The position numbers and the translations under genes were made by a program. Shown here one piece after another: positions 42,166-51,036 of a stretch of 64,000 nt of DNA. The first letter of the stretch is position 1. Each line of letters starts with the position of its first letter. This stretch comes from Pyramidobacter sp. YE332 (lineage in GTDB: Bacteria > Synergistota > Synergistia > Synergistales > Dethiosulfovibrionaceae): positions 1,240,001 to 1,304,000 of the forward strand of contig NZ_CP133038.1 in NCBI RefSeq assembly GCF_033060595.1, given 5' to 3'. The notes under the pieces are model-generated. The model had not been told where the DNA came from. It searched no databases and saw only the letters and a list, made by a program, of their open reading frames with translations.

Positions 42166-43380
42166 TTACTTCATGTCGAGATATTTTTCGGGAATGACCT
42201 CGCCGGTCATGTTGAGGTAGCCCTTGCCAAAGATGTAGGTATCCTGATAGACGAGGATGTTGTTCTTCAGCTCGAGGCCCGTGCTCGCATCCTTGTAGAT
42301 CGTCCCGTTCCAGCTTGCGCCGGGAGTTTCCGCGTCGAAAGTTTTCAGAAGAGCGTCCATCTTGAAGTTGCGGCGAAAGTTTTTCGGCGTGACGTCCTTT
42401 TCGATGCAGCTCTTGGCGTACTCGCCCAGCGCCAAAGTGTTGGTGAATCCGTAAGAGTAAGCCCAGGTGCCCATGCGTCCGGAACCGCCCGCCTTGATCA
42501 CGGCGTCCTCGACTCGCTTGAGGATCGCGGGGAAATCGCCCGCCACGTCAGAGAGCTCGACGCCCAGCGCGCCGGGGTAGCCCATCAGCGGCGAAGGCAT
42601 GTCCGCTTCGATGAAATAGCCGCCTTTCCCCTCGGCGATCCTCTTCAGCAGGGGTTCGGTATGCGCGTCGTTGGTGCAGAAAAAAGCCGCCATCGGGCCG
42701 TACTTCTCGATCCAATGCGGAACTTTCTCGAGGATGAACTGCTGCGCGCCGGCCACGCCGACGTCGCTGGTGGGATCGGGAGCCGTTTCGAAATGGTATT
42801 TCATGCCCAAGTCGTTGCAGGCGGCCTCCATGATCTTGGCGCGACGGGAGAGGAGCTCATAGCTCATGTGGCGGGGGAAGGAGATATGGACGAAATCGGT
42901 GCAGCCCAGCTTGTGGGCGGCGAGGATGATCAGATAGCCGCGGGCGAGATCTCCGGCGTGAGTGACAAGGTCGGACGTGGGAGAGATGACGCCGGGATCC
43001 TCGTGGTTCTGCCCGGCAAACAGCAGGATGTCGGGGCGCGTCTCGCGAATACGGCGGAACGCCTCGGTCGTGCCCGGGATGGCCTGGTTGACGATAACGG
43101 CCTTCATCAGCGGATCGTCGGCGAACGAAGCGATCTGGGAGATCGTCGTTTCCTGCTCGGTCATGAAGTTGTCGGGGTAGGTGATGTGCTTGATCATGCC
43201 GCCGTCGGCGACGTCGCCGTAACGTTTGATCAGCTCTTCCGCGCCGCGAAGATCGTCCTCGGTCTGAGAAACCGTGCCCGTGCAGACGCCGATGTGGAAC
43301 TTCGCCGACTCTGCCGCCATGGCGGACACGGCCCCCGCAAACAACGCCGCGGTCAGCAGACCAACAACAAACTTTTTCAT
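42166..43380 (-). CDS. DUF3798-family periplasmic binding protein (copy 2)
   Basis: The protein has 404 residues. The signal peptide is identical to that of copy 1 over the first 24 residues. By hand I count about 49 differences plus one inserted Gly across 403 aligned positions, concentrated at about 130-150 and 335-360. Long blocks around 60-110 and 290-320 are almost unchanged. It has its own terminator and a separate upstream region, so it can be expressed independently. It probably feeds the same transporter with a somewhat different ligand range, or is a recent duplicate kept by gene conversion. Confidence 0.88.
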   Translation of the reverse strand: MKKFVVGLLTAALFAGAVSAMAAESAKFHIGVCTGTVSQTEDDLRGAEELIKRYGDVADGGMIKHITYPDNFMTEQETTISQIASFADDPLMKAVIVNQAIPGTTEAFRRIRETRPDILLFAGQNHEDPGVISPTSDLVTHAGDLARGYLIILAAHKLGCTDFVHISFPRHMSYELLSRRAKIMEAACNDLGMKYHFETAPDPTSDVGVAGAQQFILEKVPHWIEKYGPMAAFFCTNDAHTEPLLKRIAEGKGGYFIEADMPSPLMGYPGALGVELSDVAGDFPAILKRVEDAVIKAGGSGRMGTWAYSYGFTNTLALGEYAKSCIEKDVTPKNFRRNFKMDALLKTFDAETPGASWNGTIYKDASTGLELKNNILVYQDTYIFGKGYLNMTGEVIPEKYLDMK

Positions 43381-43567
43381 TGTTATCTCCTCCGATACAT
43401 AAATTTTAGCAAAAAAAAATCAATTTCACTTGCCGTTTAGACCTTACACAAATATTTCGGCATCGTCAATGACACTTTTATTGCAAACAAAACATGAACA
43501 AACATTAATTTACTATCCAGAAGCGCCGTCCTCGCGGGCACCGCACCGTCTGGACGGGCATAAACAC

Positions 43568-43601
43568 AGAAGGGCGCTCAGTTTTCACTGAGCGCCCTTC
43601 T
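43568..43601 (-). terminator. Terminator after the HU gene
   Basis: Arms 43568-43581 and 43588-43601 are exact complements over 14 bp with a 6-base loop. It lies between HU and DUF3798 copy 2. The trailing sequence on the minus strand is only moderately T-rich. Confidence 0.8.
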
Positions 43602-43653
43602 TTAGAAAAACTCATGCAAAATCCATACACGCTGTTTCCGAAACCACGAAGAA

Positions 43654-43929
43654 TTAGTTGACCTGGTCTTTGAGGCCTTTGCCGGCGCGGAAAACGGGCA
43701 CCTTCTTGGCGGGAATCTGGATCGTCTTCTTGGGATCCTGGGGATTGCGCCCCACGCGGGCGGCACGCTTGCGGACTTCGAATGTGCCGAAACCGACCAG
43801 CTGAACCCTGTCTCCCTTGGCAAGGGCCTTCTCGATCGCAGCAAAAGTAGCCGAAATCGCCTCGCCCGCCGCCTTCTTGCTCATTCCAGCATTTGCGGCA
43901 ACTTCGTTGATCAGATCGTTCTTTGTCAT
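43654..43929 (-). CDS. hup: HU-family DNA-binding protein
   Basis: The protein has 91 residues, a small basic dimeric nucleoid protein that bends DNA. MTKNDLINEVAANAGMSKKAAGEAI, LVGFGTFEVRKRAARVGRNP and the Pro-tipped arm (NPQDPKKTIQIPAKKVPVFRAGK) are typical HU features. I chose the ATG at 43929 because GGAGG lies 8 bases before it and the family starts there; 14 extra upstream codons read through the leader. It follows der but has a terminator and promoter of its own in between. Confidence 0.96.
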   Translation of the reverse strand: MTKNDLINEVAANAGMSKKAAGEAISATFAAIEKALAKGDRVQLVGFGTFEVRKRAARVGRNPQDPKKTIQIPAKKVPVFRAGKGLKDQVN

Positions 43930-43947
43930 TTTTCTCTGCCTCCTTAA

Positions 43948-43976
43948 ATTATCAATACGAAAAGCCTGCATGAAAA
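43948..43976 (-). promoter_or_regulatory. Possible HU promoter overlapping the der terminator
   Basis: On the minus strand TTTTCA (43976-43971) and GATAAT (43953-43948) are 17 bases apart. The -35 box overlaps the T run of the der terminator. Matches are 4/6 and 5/6. Confidence 0.5.
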
Positions 43977-44001
43977 GGGCGCCTCATAATGAGACGCCCT
44001 T
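43972..44001 (-). terminator. Terminator after der
   Basis: Arms 43975-43987 and 43989-44001 pair over 13 bp with one mismatch, followed on the minus strand by TTTTC. It lies 26 bp after the der stop. Confidence 0.75.
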
Positions 44002-44027
44002 ATTCTAAACGCAATGTCACTGAAAGG

Positions 44028-45359
44028 TCAAGCCTTTTCGTTGCTTCCATGGCTGGAACGCCAAAAAAGACGCAGCGGAACGCCGGCAAAATCTCCCGCT
44101 TCGCGGATTTTTCTTGACAGATGGTTCTCAAAGCTCTTCGTCACGATCGAAGTGTCGTTGACGAAGAAGATGAACGTCGGCGGTACCGCGGCGCTCTGCG
44201 TGCAGTAATAGATCCGCAGCCGGCGTCCCGTGCCGTCCGTCGGCAGACGGTCAAAAGCCAGCATGTCGCGGATAATGCGGTTCAATACCGTCGTGCTGAA
44301 TCTGGATTGGCGGCGCTTGTGCACCCGGCTGACCAGATCGAGCAGCCGGTGCAGACGGCGCCCGGAAACGGCCGACGTGAAAAGCACCGGCGCATGGCTG
44401 ACGAAGCGGAACTCCTCGCGGAGTTTCCCGTTCACTTCGTCGCCGGTCTCCGGCGTGTTCGGCAGCAAATCCCATTTGTTGACCACGAGGACGACGCCCT
44501 TGCCGCGGGCGAGAATCTCCCCCACCAGACGCTGATCCTGCTCCGTCGCCAGTTCCCGCGCGTCCATCACGAAGACGGCCACGTCGCACTGGTCGACCGC
44601 GTCCATGGCCCGCACCGTCGAATAAAACTCGATGTCGTCCTTGACCCGGCTTTTGCGGCGCAGACCGGCCGTATCGACAATGCGGAAGCGTTCTCCCTTA
44701 TACTCGAGCACGGCGTCGATCGAATCGCGGGTCGTTCCCGGGATGTCGCTGACCAGCGACCGCCGGCTGCCCGTCAGCGCGTTGAGGATGCTCGACTTGC
44801 CCACGTTGGGACGGCCGACGAGCGCCACGTTGATGACGCCTTCTTCCGCCCCCTGCGCGTCTCCTTTATCGCCCAGCATCTGCACGATCTGGTCCAAAAG
44901 CTCGTCAACGCCGCGGTCATGAAGCGCGCTGACCCCAACGACTTTTTCGAAGCCAAGCGAATAGGCTTCGACGACGTCGTCCTCGTGACTGAAGTCGTCT
45001 ATTTTATTGACCGCGAGAATGACCATCGAAGAATGAGAACGAAGCACCTGGGCCACGTCTTTGTCCATCCAGGTGACGCCCTGACTGCCGTCGATCATGA
45101 AGATCACGACGTCGCTCTCTTCGATGGCCTGGAATATCTGATCTTTCATGCTCTCCATGATCGGGTCTTTGTCTTTCAGCAGCAGGCCGCCGGTATCGAC
45201 CACGTAAAAACTTTTATCCTGCCATTGCACGCAGCCATACAAACGGTCGCGCGTAACGCCCGGCATATCGTCGACGATAGCCCGGCGTTCGCCGATGATC
45301 CTGTTGAACAGCGATGACTTCCCTACGTTGGGACGTCCGACGATCGACACTATTGCCAT
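44028..45359 (-). CDS. der: Ribosome-associated GTPase Der (EngA)
   Basis: Tandem-GTPase needed for 50S subunit maturation, 443 residues. G domain 1: GRPNVGKSSLFN at 8-19, DTGGL, NKID. G domain 2: GRPNVGKSSILN near 183-194, DIPGTTRDSID, DTAGLRR, NKWD. A KH-like C-terminal domain contains RRLRIYYCTQSAAVPPTFIFFVND. It is complete. The ATG lies 32 bp after the priA stop, so it is probably the last gene of the housekeeping block. Confidence 0.97.
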   Translation of the reverse strand: MAIVSIVGRPNVGKSSLFNRIIGERRAIVDDMPGVTRDRLYGCVQWQDKSFYVVDTGGLLLKDKDPIMESMKDQIFQAIEESDVVIFMIDGSQGVTWMDKDVAQVLRSHSSMVILAVNKIDDFSHEDDVVEAYSLGFEKVVGVSALHDRGVDELLDQIVQMLGDKGDAQGAEEGVINVALVGRPNVGKSSILNALTGSRRSLVSDIPGTTRDSIDAVLEYKGERFRIVDTAGLRRKSRVKDDIEFYSTVRAMDAVDQCDVAVFVMDARELATEQDQRLVGEILARGKGVVLVVNKWDLLPNTPETGDEVNGKLREEFRFVSHAPVLFTSAVSGRRLHRLLDLVSRVHKRRQSRFSTTVLNRIIRDMLAFDRLPTDGTGRRLRIYYCTQSAAVPPTFIFFVNDTSIVTKSFENHLSRKIREAGDFAGVPLRLFWRSSHGSNEKA

Positions 45360-45391
45360 TGCATAACTCCTTCATGCGAGCGGATTTTCCG

Positions 45392-47178
45392 TCAGTCCGA
45401 GCAAACTTCGACGCTGGGGAAACCTCGGCGGGAACTCCGGATGGTGAAATATTTTTCAAGATAACGCCGCAACGGCGCCATGCGCGCGGTAAAAACGGTC
45501 AGCGCCGCGCCGGCCGCATCGGACTGCATGGTCGTAAAACCGGCTTCGTCAAGTCCGAAGACAAAGTCGTCCTTCTCTTTCCAGCCTTTCGGCAGCTCCA
45601 TTCTGACCAGGTGCGAATAGGGGGGAAAAGAGAAGGCGCTTCTTTCCGCCAATTCCTCCCGCCAGAAATAGCTCCAGCCGGCCTGAAGAGATTTGAGAAC
45701 CGACTGTCCGGGGCGGCGCGTCTGAAACAGAACTGTGCGCGTCCCCTGTCCCCGCCACAGGGATTCCTCGAACATGGAAAACGCGGAAAAGCGCGATGCA
45801 TATTCGGGCTGACGAGCTTCGGCGTCAGCGTCCAGCCAGCCGATCAAAGCGGGACGCAGTTCGTCAAGCAGGCTCAGCGCTCGCCGCGAGCCGAGCAAAA
45901 GCCCGCCTTTTTGCTTCAGTTCGGCAAGCCGGCGGCGCCCGTCGGTCAGGTTCGCAGGATTCTCGGCGTGCCACAGGCACACGGGACTGGCGCCCAAAAG
46001 ATTCTGCGCCATCGGCTGAAGCGCTTCCAGACCGGGAGAGGTGCCCTGGAACATCCGCCCGCCGCACTGCGGACAGACTTCGGGAACTCCCGCCCTGGCG
46101 CCGCAGAGAGGACAGCGCATCTCGTCCCGCTCAAAAACCATGGCGGCGCCGCAACGCGGGCACTGCACCGTTTGGCCGCAATCGGCGCACTGCAGTTCGC
46201 CGCTCACGCCGCGCCGGTCCAGAAGCCAAAAAACGACGCGCTTGTCGGCCGCATGCCGCAGCGTTTCCGTCACAAGCACGTCGGAAAGAGGCAGCGGAAA
46301 CTGCACTCCCCTGAACGGAAGAAGCGAAGCGCCGTGGAGGTCAAGGATGCGCGCGACAGCCCGCGCCGGCGTTTTCCGCTCGGCCGGGCGGAAGTTTTTG
46401 AACACCCGCGACGACGGGATCCGCCCCCCACGACAAGACAGCCGCCGGAGGCGCGGGCGCGGGCCGCGGCAAAGCTCTTCAGCGAGAACGGCGGACGTTT
46501 TTTGCTGCGCCAGGATGGATTCGCTTCTTCGTCGACGACGAACAGTTCCGGCGCGGCAAGCGGCGCAGCTGCCGCTCCCGGACCGCCGACGATCACGGCG
46601 TCGTCGCGGGACAGGGCCCGGCGCCAGCTCTTCGTCGCCGCCTGAGCGCCCGACGCCGGCCACAGGATCAGGCGGTCCTTTGGGATCGCGCCGACCAGAC
46701 TTTTGTAAAATCTTTGCGCCTGCTCTCGTTCCGGAAAGAGCGCCAGCGCGCCGCGACGACAGGCGAGGATCTTTTCGCGATAGAGCCGCCAGCGCTCTTC
46801 AGCGTCGTAACGATAACAGAATTCAAATGAGAACGGGATTTTTTCGCTCTCTCCGTACGGCACGAAGGGTTCTCCCCGCCAAAACGACGCCGGCATCAGC
46901 AGCCGCAGGATTTCCGACGGCGAACACAAAAAGGCCCGGGCAATTTCACGTACGGCCTGCAGATAAGGACGGTTCAGCACCGGCTGCGCGTCGAAGACCC
47001 GCAGAACGTTTTTCAGCGGGATCGACGCCGCGGACTGCGTCCTTCCCGCCGCAAGGCCGACACGGACGCCTTGTCCCATGGGAACGAGCACTCGCGCGCC
47101 GGGCGGCACGTCGCGGTCTGTTTGATACGTCAGTTCATGCCACCATGGCCCGGGGATCAAAACCTGCAGTTGAAGCAT
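45392..47178 (-). pseudogene. priA: PriA-like primosomal protein, frameshifted and lacking helicase motifs
   Basis: PriA restarts stalled replication forks. The reading starts at the ATG at 47178 (MLQLQVLIPGPWWHELTYQTD, the 3'-DNA-binding domain). It runs in one frame to the six-C run at 46424-46429 and continues in another frame to 45392. One extra base there joins GGCLVVGG to RIPSSRVF and gives 595 residues. The zinc region is intact, with four CxxC pairs (CADC, CPRC, CPLC, CPQC). The Walker A motif GxTGSGKT is missing; that region reads YREKILACRRGALALFPERE. The DEEH box reads DEEA, and the QVAGRAGR motif VI is absent. It may therefore be a non-helicase structural primosome protein, with the frameshift either an error or real decay. 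Confidence 0.82.
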
Positions 47179-47199
47179 GCTCCGAGCCCGAGACCGCTT

Positions 47200-47532
47200 T
47201 TATTTCCGACGGCCGTCGGCAGCTTCGGAACTTTTTTTCTCCGCGGCGCGCTCCAGATTCTTCTGTTCTTCTTCGAACGCCGCTTCCGACTCCAACTCGT
47301 TCTCGATGGCGTCGGGGATCGTTTCGGTCTGCAGCTGCACGCTGACGTTTCCATCTTCCATGTCGCACAGCGCCAAAGAGATGGCCTTTTCGCCGGGGTG
47401 TTTCTCAAGGATCCCGTTGACACCCTTCACTTCGCTGATCTGACGCGCCCTCTGCGCGATGACCGCCGTGAGAAGATACTTGTTGTGCACGTTCACGTTG
47501 TCCATAATTTTATCCAGATTATGAAAATTCAT
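47200..47532 (-). CDS. rpoZ: RNA polymerase omega subunit
   Basis: The protein has 110 residues. MNFHNLDKIMDNVNVHNKYLLTAVIAQRARQI contains the conserved omega core (NKYxLxxVxAxRARQI), which clasps the beta' C-terminus. The tail from about 70 onward is acidic and coiled-coil-like (NELESEAAFEEEQKNLERAAEKK), longer than in E. coli. I chose the ATG at 47532, behind GAGAGG, because the longer reading overlaps gmk. The gene lies between gmk and priA; in many Firmicutes coaBC sits between rpoZ and priA, but it is absent here. Confidence 0.9.
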   Translation of the reverse strand: MNFHNLDKIMDNVNVHNKYLLTAVIAQRARQISEVKGVNGILEKHPGEKAISLALCDMEDGNVSVQLQTETIPDAIENELESEAAFEEEQKNLERAAEKKSSEAADGRRK

Positions 47533-47543
47533 TTTACCTCTCC

Positions 47544-48119
47544 TCAAAGAGCCTGACGGCGCTGCTCCACGAAACGGCACACGCGCTCTACCGCTTCGTC
47601 CAGGGAATCGTTGACCACCACGAAATCGTAGCGGTCCCGCTGTTTCATTTCTTCGACGGCGTTCCGAAGGCGAAGCCGCAGCTCGGCTTCGCCTTCGGTA
47701 TGCCGCCCTCTGAGACGTTCTTCAAGGACTTCGATGGACGGCGGCACAACGAAAAGAGTCACGGCTTCGGGCATCTTTTTCTTGACCTGAAGCGCTCCTT
47801 GCACATCGATCTCCAGAAACATGTCCTTGCCTTCGTTCAAGACTTTTTCCACATCGCTTTTCAGAGTTCCGTAGCGGTGACGATGCACGTCGGCCCATTC
47901 CAGGAAGTCTCCCGCCGCGATATGCGCCGCAAAGTCGTCCGGCGTGATGAAACGATAGTCTACGCCGTCCCGTTCTCCCTCGCGCGGAGCACGGGTGGTA
48001 CAGGAAACGGAATAGCTCAATCCGTCAAGCGCCTCGAAAACTCTGGCACGGATCGTGCCTTTTCCGGCGCCGCTGGGTCCGGAAAGGACAAACAGCGTGC
48101 CCTTTCTATTCTTCGTCAT
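47544..48119 (-). CDS. gmk: Guanylate kinase
   Basis: Phosphorylates GMP to GDP. The protein has 191 residues. P-loop [16 protein letters not shown] near 12-27, GMP-binding [24 protein letters not shown], and [27 protein letters not shown]. It is complete and overlaps remA by 14 bp, indicating coupling. Confidence 0.97.
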   Translation of the reverse strand: MTKNRKGTLFVLSGPSGAGKGTIRARVFEALDGLSYSVSCTTRAPREGERDGVDYRFITPDDFAAHIAAGDFLEWADVHRHRYGTLKSDVEKVLNEGKDMFLEIDVQGALQVKKKMPEAVTLFVVPPSIEVLEERLRGRHTEGEAELRLRLRNAVEEMKQRDRYDFVVVNDSLDEAVERVCRFVEQRRQAL

Positions 48120-48369
48120 CGGCGCTGTCCCCTTCTGAAATACGGTTGACGATGGTTTCCGGCTGGATAGCCGAAAGCAGGACGTGGTTGCTGTCCGTCA
48201 CGATGATCGCTCTTGTTTTGCGCCCTTTCGTGGCGTCGATCAGACGTCCGGCCGCGCGCGCCTCTTCCTTGAGCCTTTTGACGGGAGAAGAGGCGGGTTG
48301 GATGATCGCCACGATCCGTTCGGCCACGATCATATTGCCGAAGCCGACATGCACAAGCGTTCGCGCCAT
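48106..48369 (-). CDS. remA: RemA/DUF370-family DNA-binding regulator
   Basis: The protein has 87 residues. [31 protein letters not shown] and [33 protein letters not shown] match the RemA family. In Bacillus, RemA is a ring-forming DNA-binding activator of biofilm-matrix and osmoprotection genes. Its position between yicC and gmk is conserved across Firmicutes and relatives. Its targets in this organism are unknown. Confidence 0.92.
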   Translation of the reverse strand: MARTLVHVGFGNMIVAERIVAIIQPASSPVKRLKEEARAAGRLIDATKGRKTRAIIVTDSNHVLLSAIQPETIVNRISEGDSADDEE

Positions 48370-48372
48370 GGC

Positions 48373-49254
48373 CTACTCCACGTTCTGGATCTGCTCGCGG
48401 ATGCGTTCGAGCAGCGCTTTGCCGTCCACCACAAGCCAGCGAAGCTCGGTGCTGGCCGACTTGGAGCCCATCGTGTTGATTTCCCGGTTCATCTCCTGCA
48501 CCAGAAAATCCAGCTTGCGTCCCACCGGGCCGCCGCTTTTCAAAAGCGTGCGGAACTGGGACGTATGGCTGGACGAACGGGTCAATTCTTCGGAGATGTC
48601 CCACTTATCCGCCAGGATCACGAGTTCCTGGGCAAGACGCGCGGGATCCGCCTCATAGCCGAGCTGCGCGATCGTTTTCGTGATCTTGGCGCGATAGTCG
48701 TCGAAAAACTGCGGCGAGATGCTCTGCCACCGAGCGGCGATTTTTTCCAGAAGGCTGTCGTACTCTTCGAGATTCTGCATGATATCGCGCTCAAGCGCTT
48801 CGCCTTCGACCCCGCGCATTTTTATCAGGCCGTCCGCACACTGATCCAGCAGTTCGAACAACGCCGACTGGACTTCGCCGGAGGTTTTGTCCATCAGGGA
48901 AGAGGACTCGGTGACGCCGGGCAGACAGAGCAAACTTGTCACCGCAGGCACCGGTCCGCCAAGCTCGCCCTGCAGTTCCTGAATCTCCCGGTAATAGTCC
49001 CGCAGGACGTCGCCGTTCAGGCGTTCGCGCATCAGCGCCGGCGCCCATCTGATCTCCGCGCGCGCCACGACTTTGCCGCGCGCCAGACGGCCGCGCAGGG
49101 CGTTTTGGATCAGCGGTTCAAAACTCGAGAGTTCCCGGTCGGCACGCACGGCGATTTCCAGATAACGGGAATTGACGCTGGAAAGTTCCACGGCAAGGGT
49201 TCCCCATGGAAAGTCTTGCCTGACGCGATGAAAACCTGTCATGCTGTAAAGCAT
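48373..49254 (-). CDS. YicC/YloC-family endoribonuclease
   Basis: The protein has 293 residues. MLYSMTGFHRVRQDF is the family N-terminus (MTGFGR). The C-terminal DUF1732 block HTSQFRTLLKSGGPVGRKLDFLVQEMNREINTMGSKS is nearly canonical. YicC proteins are a recently recognised endoribonuclease family involved in small-RNA turnover. I chose the ATG at 49254 with AGGAG upstream; the longer reading adds residues that overlap hflX. It starts the yicC-remA-gmk-rpoZ block. Confidence 0.92.
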   Translation of the reverse strand: MLYSMTGFHRVRQDFPWGTLAVELSSVNSRYLEIAVRADRELSSFEPLIQNALRGRLARGKVVARAEIRWAPALMRERLNGDVLRDYYREIQELQGELGGPVPAVTSLLCLPGVTESSSLMDKTSGEVQSALFELLDQCADGLIKMRGVEGEALERDIMQNLEEYDSLLEKIAARWQSISPQFFDDYRAKITKTIAQLGYEADPARLAQELVILADKWDISEELTRSSSHTSQFRTLLKSGGPVGRKLDFLVQEMNREINTMGSKSASTELRWLVVDGKALLERIREQIQNVE

Positions 49255-49270
49255 TGTTTTTCTCCTTTCC

Positions 49271-50368
49271 TCAGCTGCGGCGCACGGCAAGCCAATCGAA
49301 GACTCCCCACAGGCTTTCGACGCCTTCGCCCGTCAGCGCGCTTAAGGCGCAGACCGGCAGCCCGTCATGCCTCAGCTGCGCTTTGATCCGTTCGACCCGA
49401 AAGAGTCCCGAACGATCGATCTTGTTCAGCACCACGGCCCTTGGGAGCGCGGCCGCGCCGATCTCGTCAAGAGTCTGCTGGATCACGTCGTACGTCGCCG
49501 TCACATCGGGATCGTTGGCGTCAAGCACCACAAGAAGCATATCCGCCTGGCAGGCTTCTTCCAAGGTCGTTCGGAAGGCGGCGATCAGTTCCGGCGGAAG
49601 CTCGCGGATGAATCCCACGGTATCGGCCATGAGGATGTTCCTCCCCGACGGCAGACGAACCGAACGGACCGTCGTATCCAGCGTCGCGAAGAGCTGATCG
49701 GCGGCGTAAAGTTTCTTGTCGCCGCTGAGACGTTTCAGCAGCGTGGTTTTGCCGCTGTTCGTGTAACCTACCAGAGCCACCGTGGGGATGCCGCTGCGGC
49801 GGCGCTGCTTCCGCTGTCCCTGGCGGCGCTTTTTCATCTCCTCCAGTTTGCGGGAAGCTTCGACGATGCGGGCCTGCAGCTTGCGGCGATGCCGTTCGAA
49901 CTCGGTTTCGCCGGGGCCGCGCGTGCCGATTCCGGCTCCGGCGTTCGACATCTGCTTTCCCAATCCGCGGATGTGAGGCATCTCGTAACGGCACCGCGCC
50001 AGATCCACCTGGAGTTTGGCCTCGGCGGTCGAGGCGCGGCGTTCGAAGATCTTCATGATGACCAGCGCCCGGTCCCACACCTCGCAGTCGGTTTTCCGCC
50101 GCATGTTGCTCAGCTGGATCGGCATCAACAGGTCGTTGCAGACGATCAGATCGGCTTCCGAGGCCTGGGTCAGGATTTTCAGCTCGTCCACCTTGCTGGC
50201 TCCCAGCAGAAAAGCGGGATCGGGGCGATCCCTTTTCTGCGTCGCCACGGCCACGACTTCTACGTCGAGGTTCGCCAGCAACAGGCGCAATTCTTCCAGA
50301 AGCAATTCCAGATCGTCGCGCAGCGACAGTTCCAGACCGGTGATCACCGCGCGGCGGCGCCCCTCCAC
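49271..50368 (-). CDS. hflX: GTPase HflX
   Basis: Ribosome-splitting GTPase active in stress, 365 residues. The N-terminal HflX domain includes DPAFLLGASKVDELKIL, and the linker GAGIGTRGPGETEFERHRRKLQARI is diagnostic. G motifs are VGYTNSGKTTLLKRL, FATLDTT, DTVGFIRELP and NKID. The start is a GTG at 50368 with only a weak ribosome binding site; no better start is available between it and the plsC stop. It lies 29 bp after plsC. Confidence 0.94.
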   Translation of the reverse strand: MEGRRRAVITGLELSLRDDLELLLEELRLLLANLDVEVVAVATQKRDRPDPAFLLGASKVDELKILTQASEADLIVCNDLLMPIQLSNMRRKTDCEVWDRALVIMKIFERRASTAEAKLQVDLARCRYEMPHIRGLGKQMSNAGAGIGTRGPGETEFERHRRKLQARIVEASRKLEEMKKRRQGQRKQRRRSGIPTVALVGYTNSGKTTLLKRLSGDKKLYAADQLFATLDTTVRSVRLPSGRNILMADTVGFIRELPPELIAAFRTTLEEACQADMLLVVLDANDPDVTATYDVIQQTLDEIGAAALPRAVVLNKIDRSGLFRVERIKAQLRHDGLPVCALSALTGEGVESLWGVFDWLAVRRS

Positions 50369-50397
50369 GCGATTTTTGAAATCCGGGGGCAGCGACG

Positions 50398-51036
50398 TCA
50401 GCCAATGCTCTCCTTTTCCATACGTTCCAGTTCGTTCTGAAGAGTGACTCGTATCCGTTCACGCTCCTCTTTCAGCGAGCCCCGCTGTTCCTTGGGGAGT
50501 GGCATGATGGGTTTGCCAAAATGCGCTGTGATGGGATTTCGCTTGATTTTGGAGGAACCTACGGGCATGGCCTCATACGTCCCTTCGATATACAGCGGAA
50601 TCACGGGGGCGTCCACGCTGGTCGCCAGCACGGCAACGCCTCCCTCAAGCGGCTTGAGGCGTCCGTCGAACGAGCGCGCGCCTTCGGGAAAAATCATCAG
50701 GCTTTCGCCGTTTTTCAGCAGGGAAAGAAATTTTTTCAACGCCAGCGCGGCGGCTTTCTCCGTCGTCCGGCTGACGGAGATCACGCCGAGATTGTTCATG
50801 AGCCAGGTGAAAAACGGGTTGATTTGAAAAAGTTCCTCCTTGCCGAGCGGGCGGAGCCGTCCCGGGAACACGCACCCCACCACGACAGGATCGAGATTGC
50901 TGACGTGATTTGCGGCGACGATCACGGGACGGTCAGCGGGAACAAGCTCTCTCCCGGTCACCTTCAAGCCGTTGTGGATTTTCAAAACGGCGAAGCACAG
51001 GTGCCTGGCAAGCCAGTACAGGAACGCCCTAAACAT
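50398..51036 (-). CDS. plsC: 1-acyl-sn-glycerol-3-phosphate acyltransferase
   Basis: Makes phosphatidic acid at the inner membrane. The protein has 212 residues. The catalytic HxxxxD box is ANHVSNLDPVVVG near 42-54, and the second conserved box is MIFPEGARSFDGRLKPLEGGVAVLA. It has an N-terminal amphipathic/membrane segment. It overlaps cmk by 8 bp. The pair cmk-plsC is common in Firmicutes and relatives. Confidence 0.94.
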   Translation of the reverse strand: MFRAFLYWLARHLCFAVLKIHNGLKVTGRELVPADRPVIVAANHVSNLDPVVVGCVFPGRLRPLGKEELFQINPFFTWLMNNLGVISVSRTTEKAAALALKKFLSLLKNGESLMIFPEGARSFDGRLKPLEGGVAVLATSVDAPVIPLYIEGTYEAMPVGSSKIKRNPITAHFGKPIMPLPKEQRGSLKEERERIRVTLQNELERMEKESIG

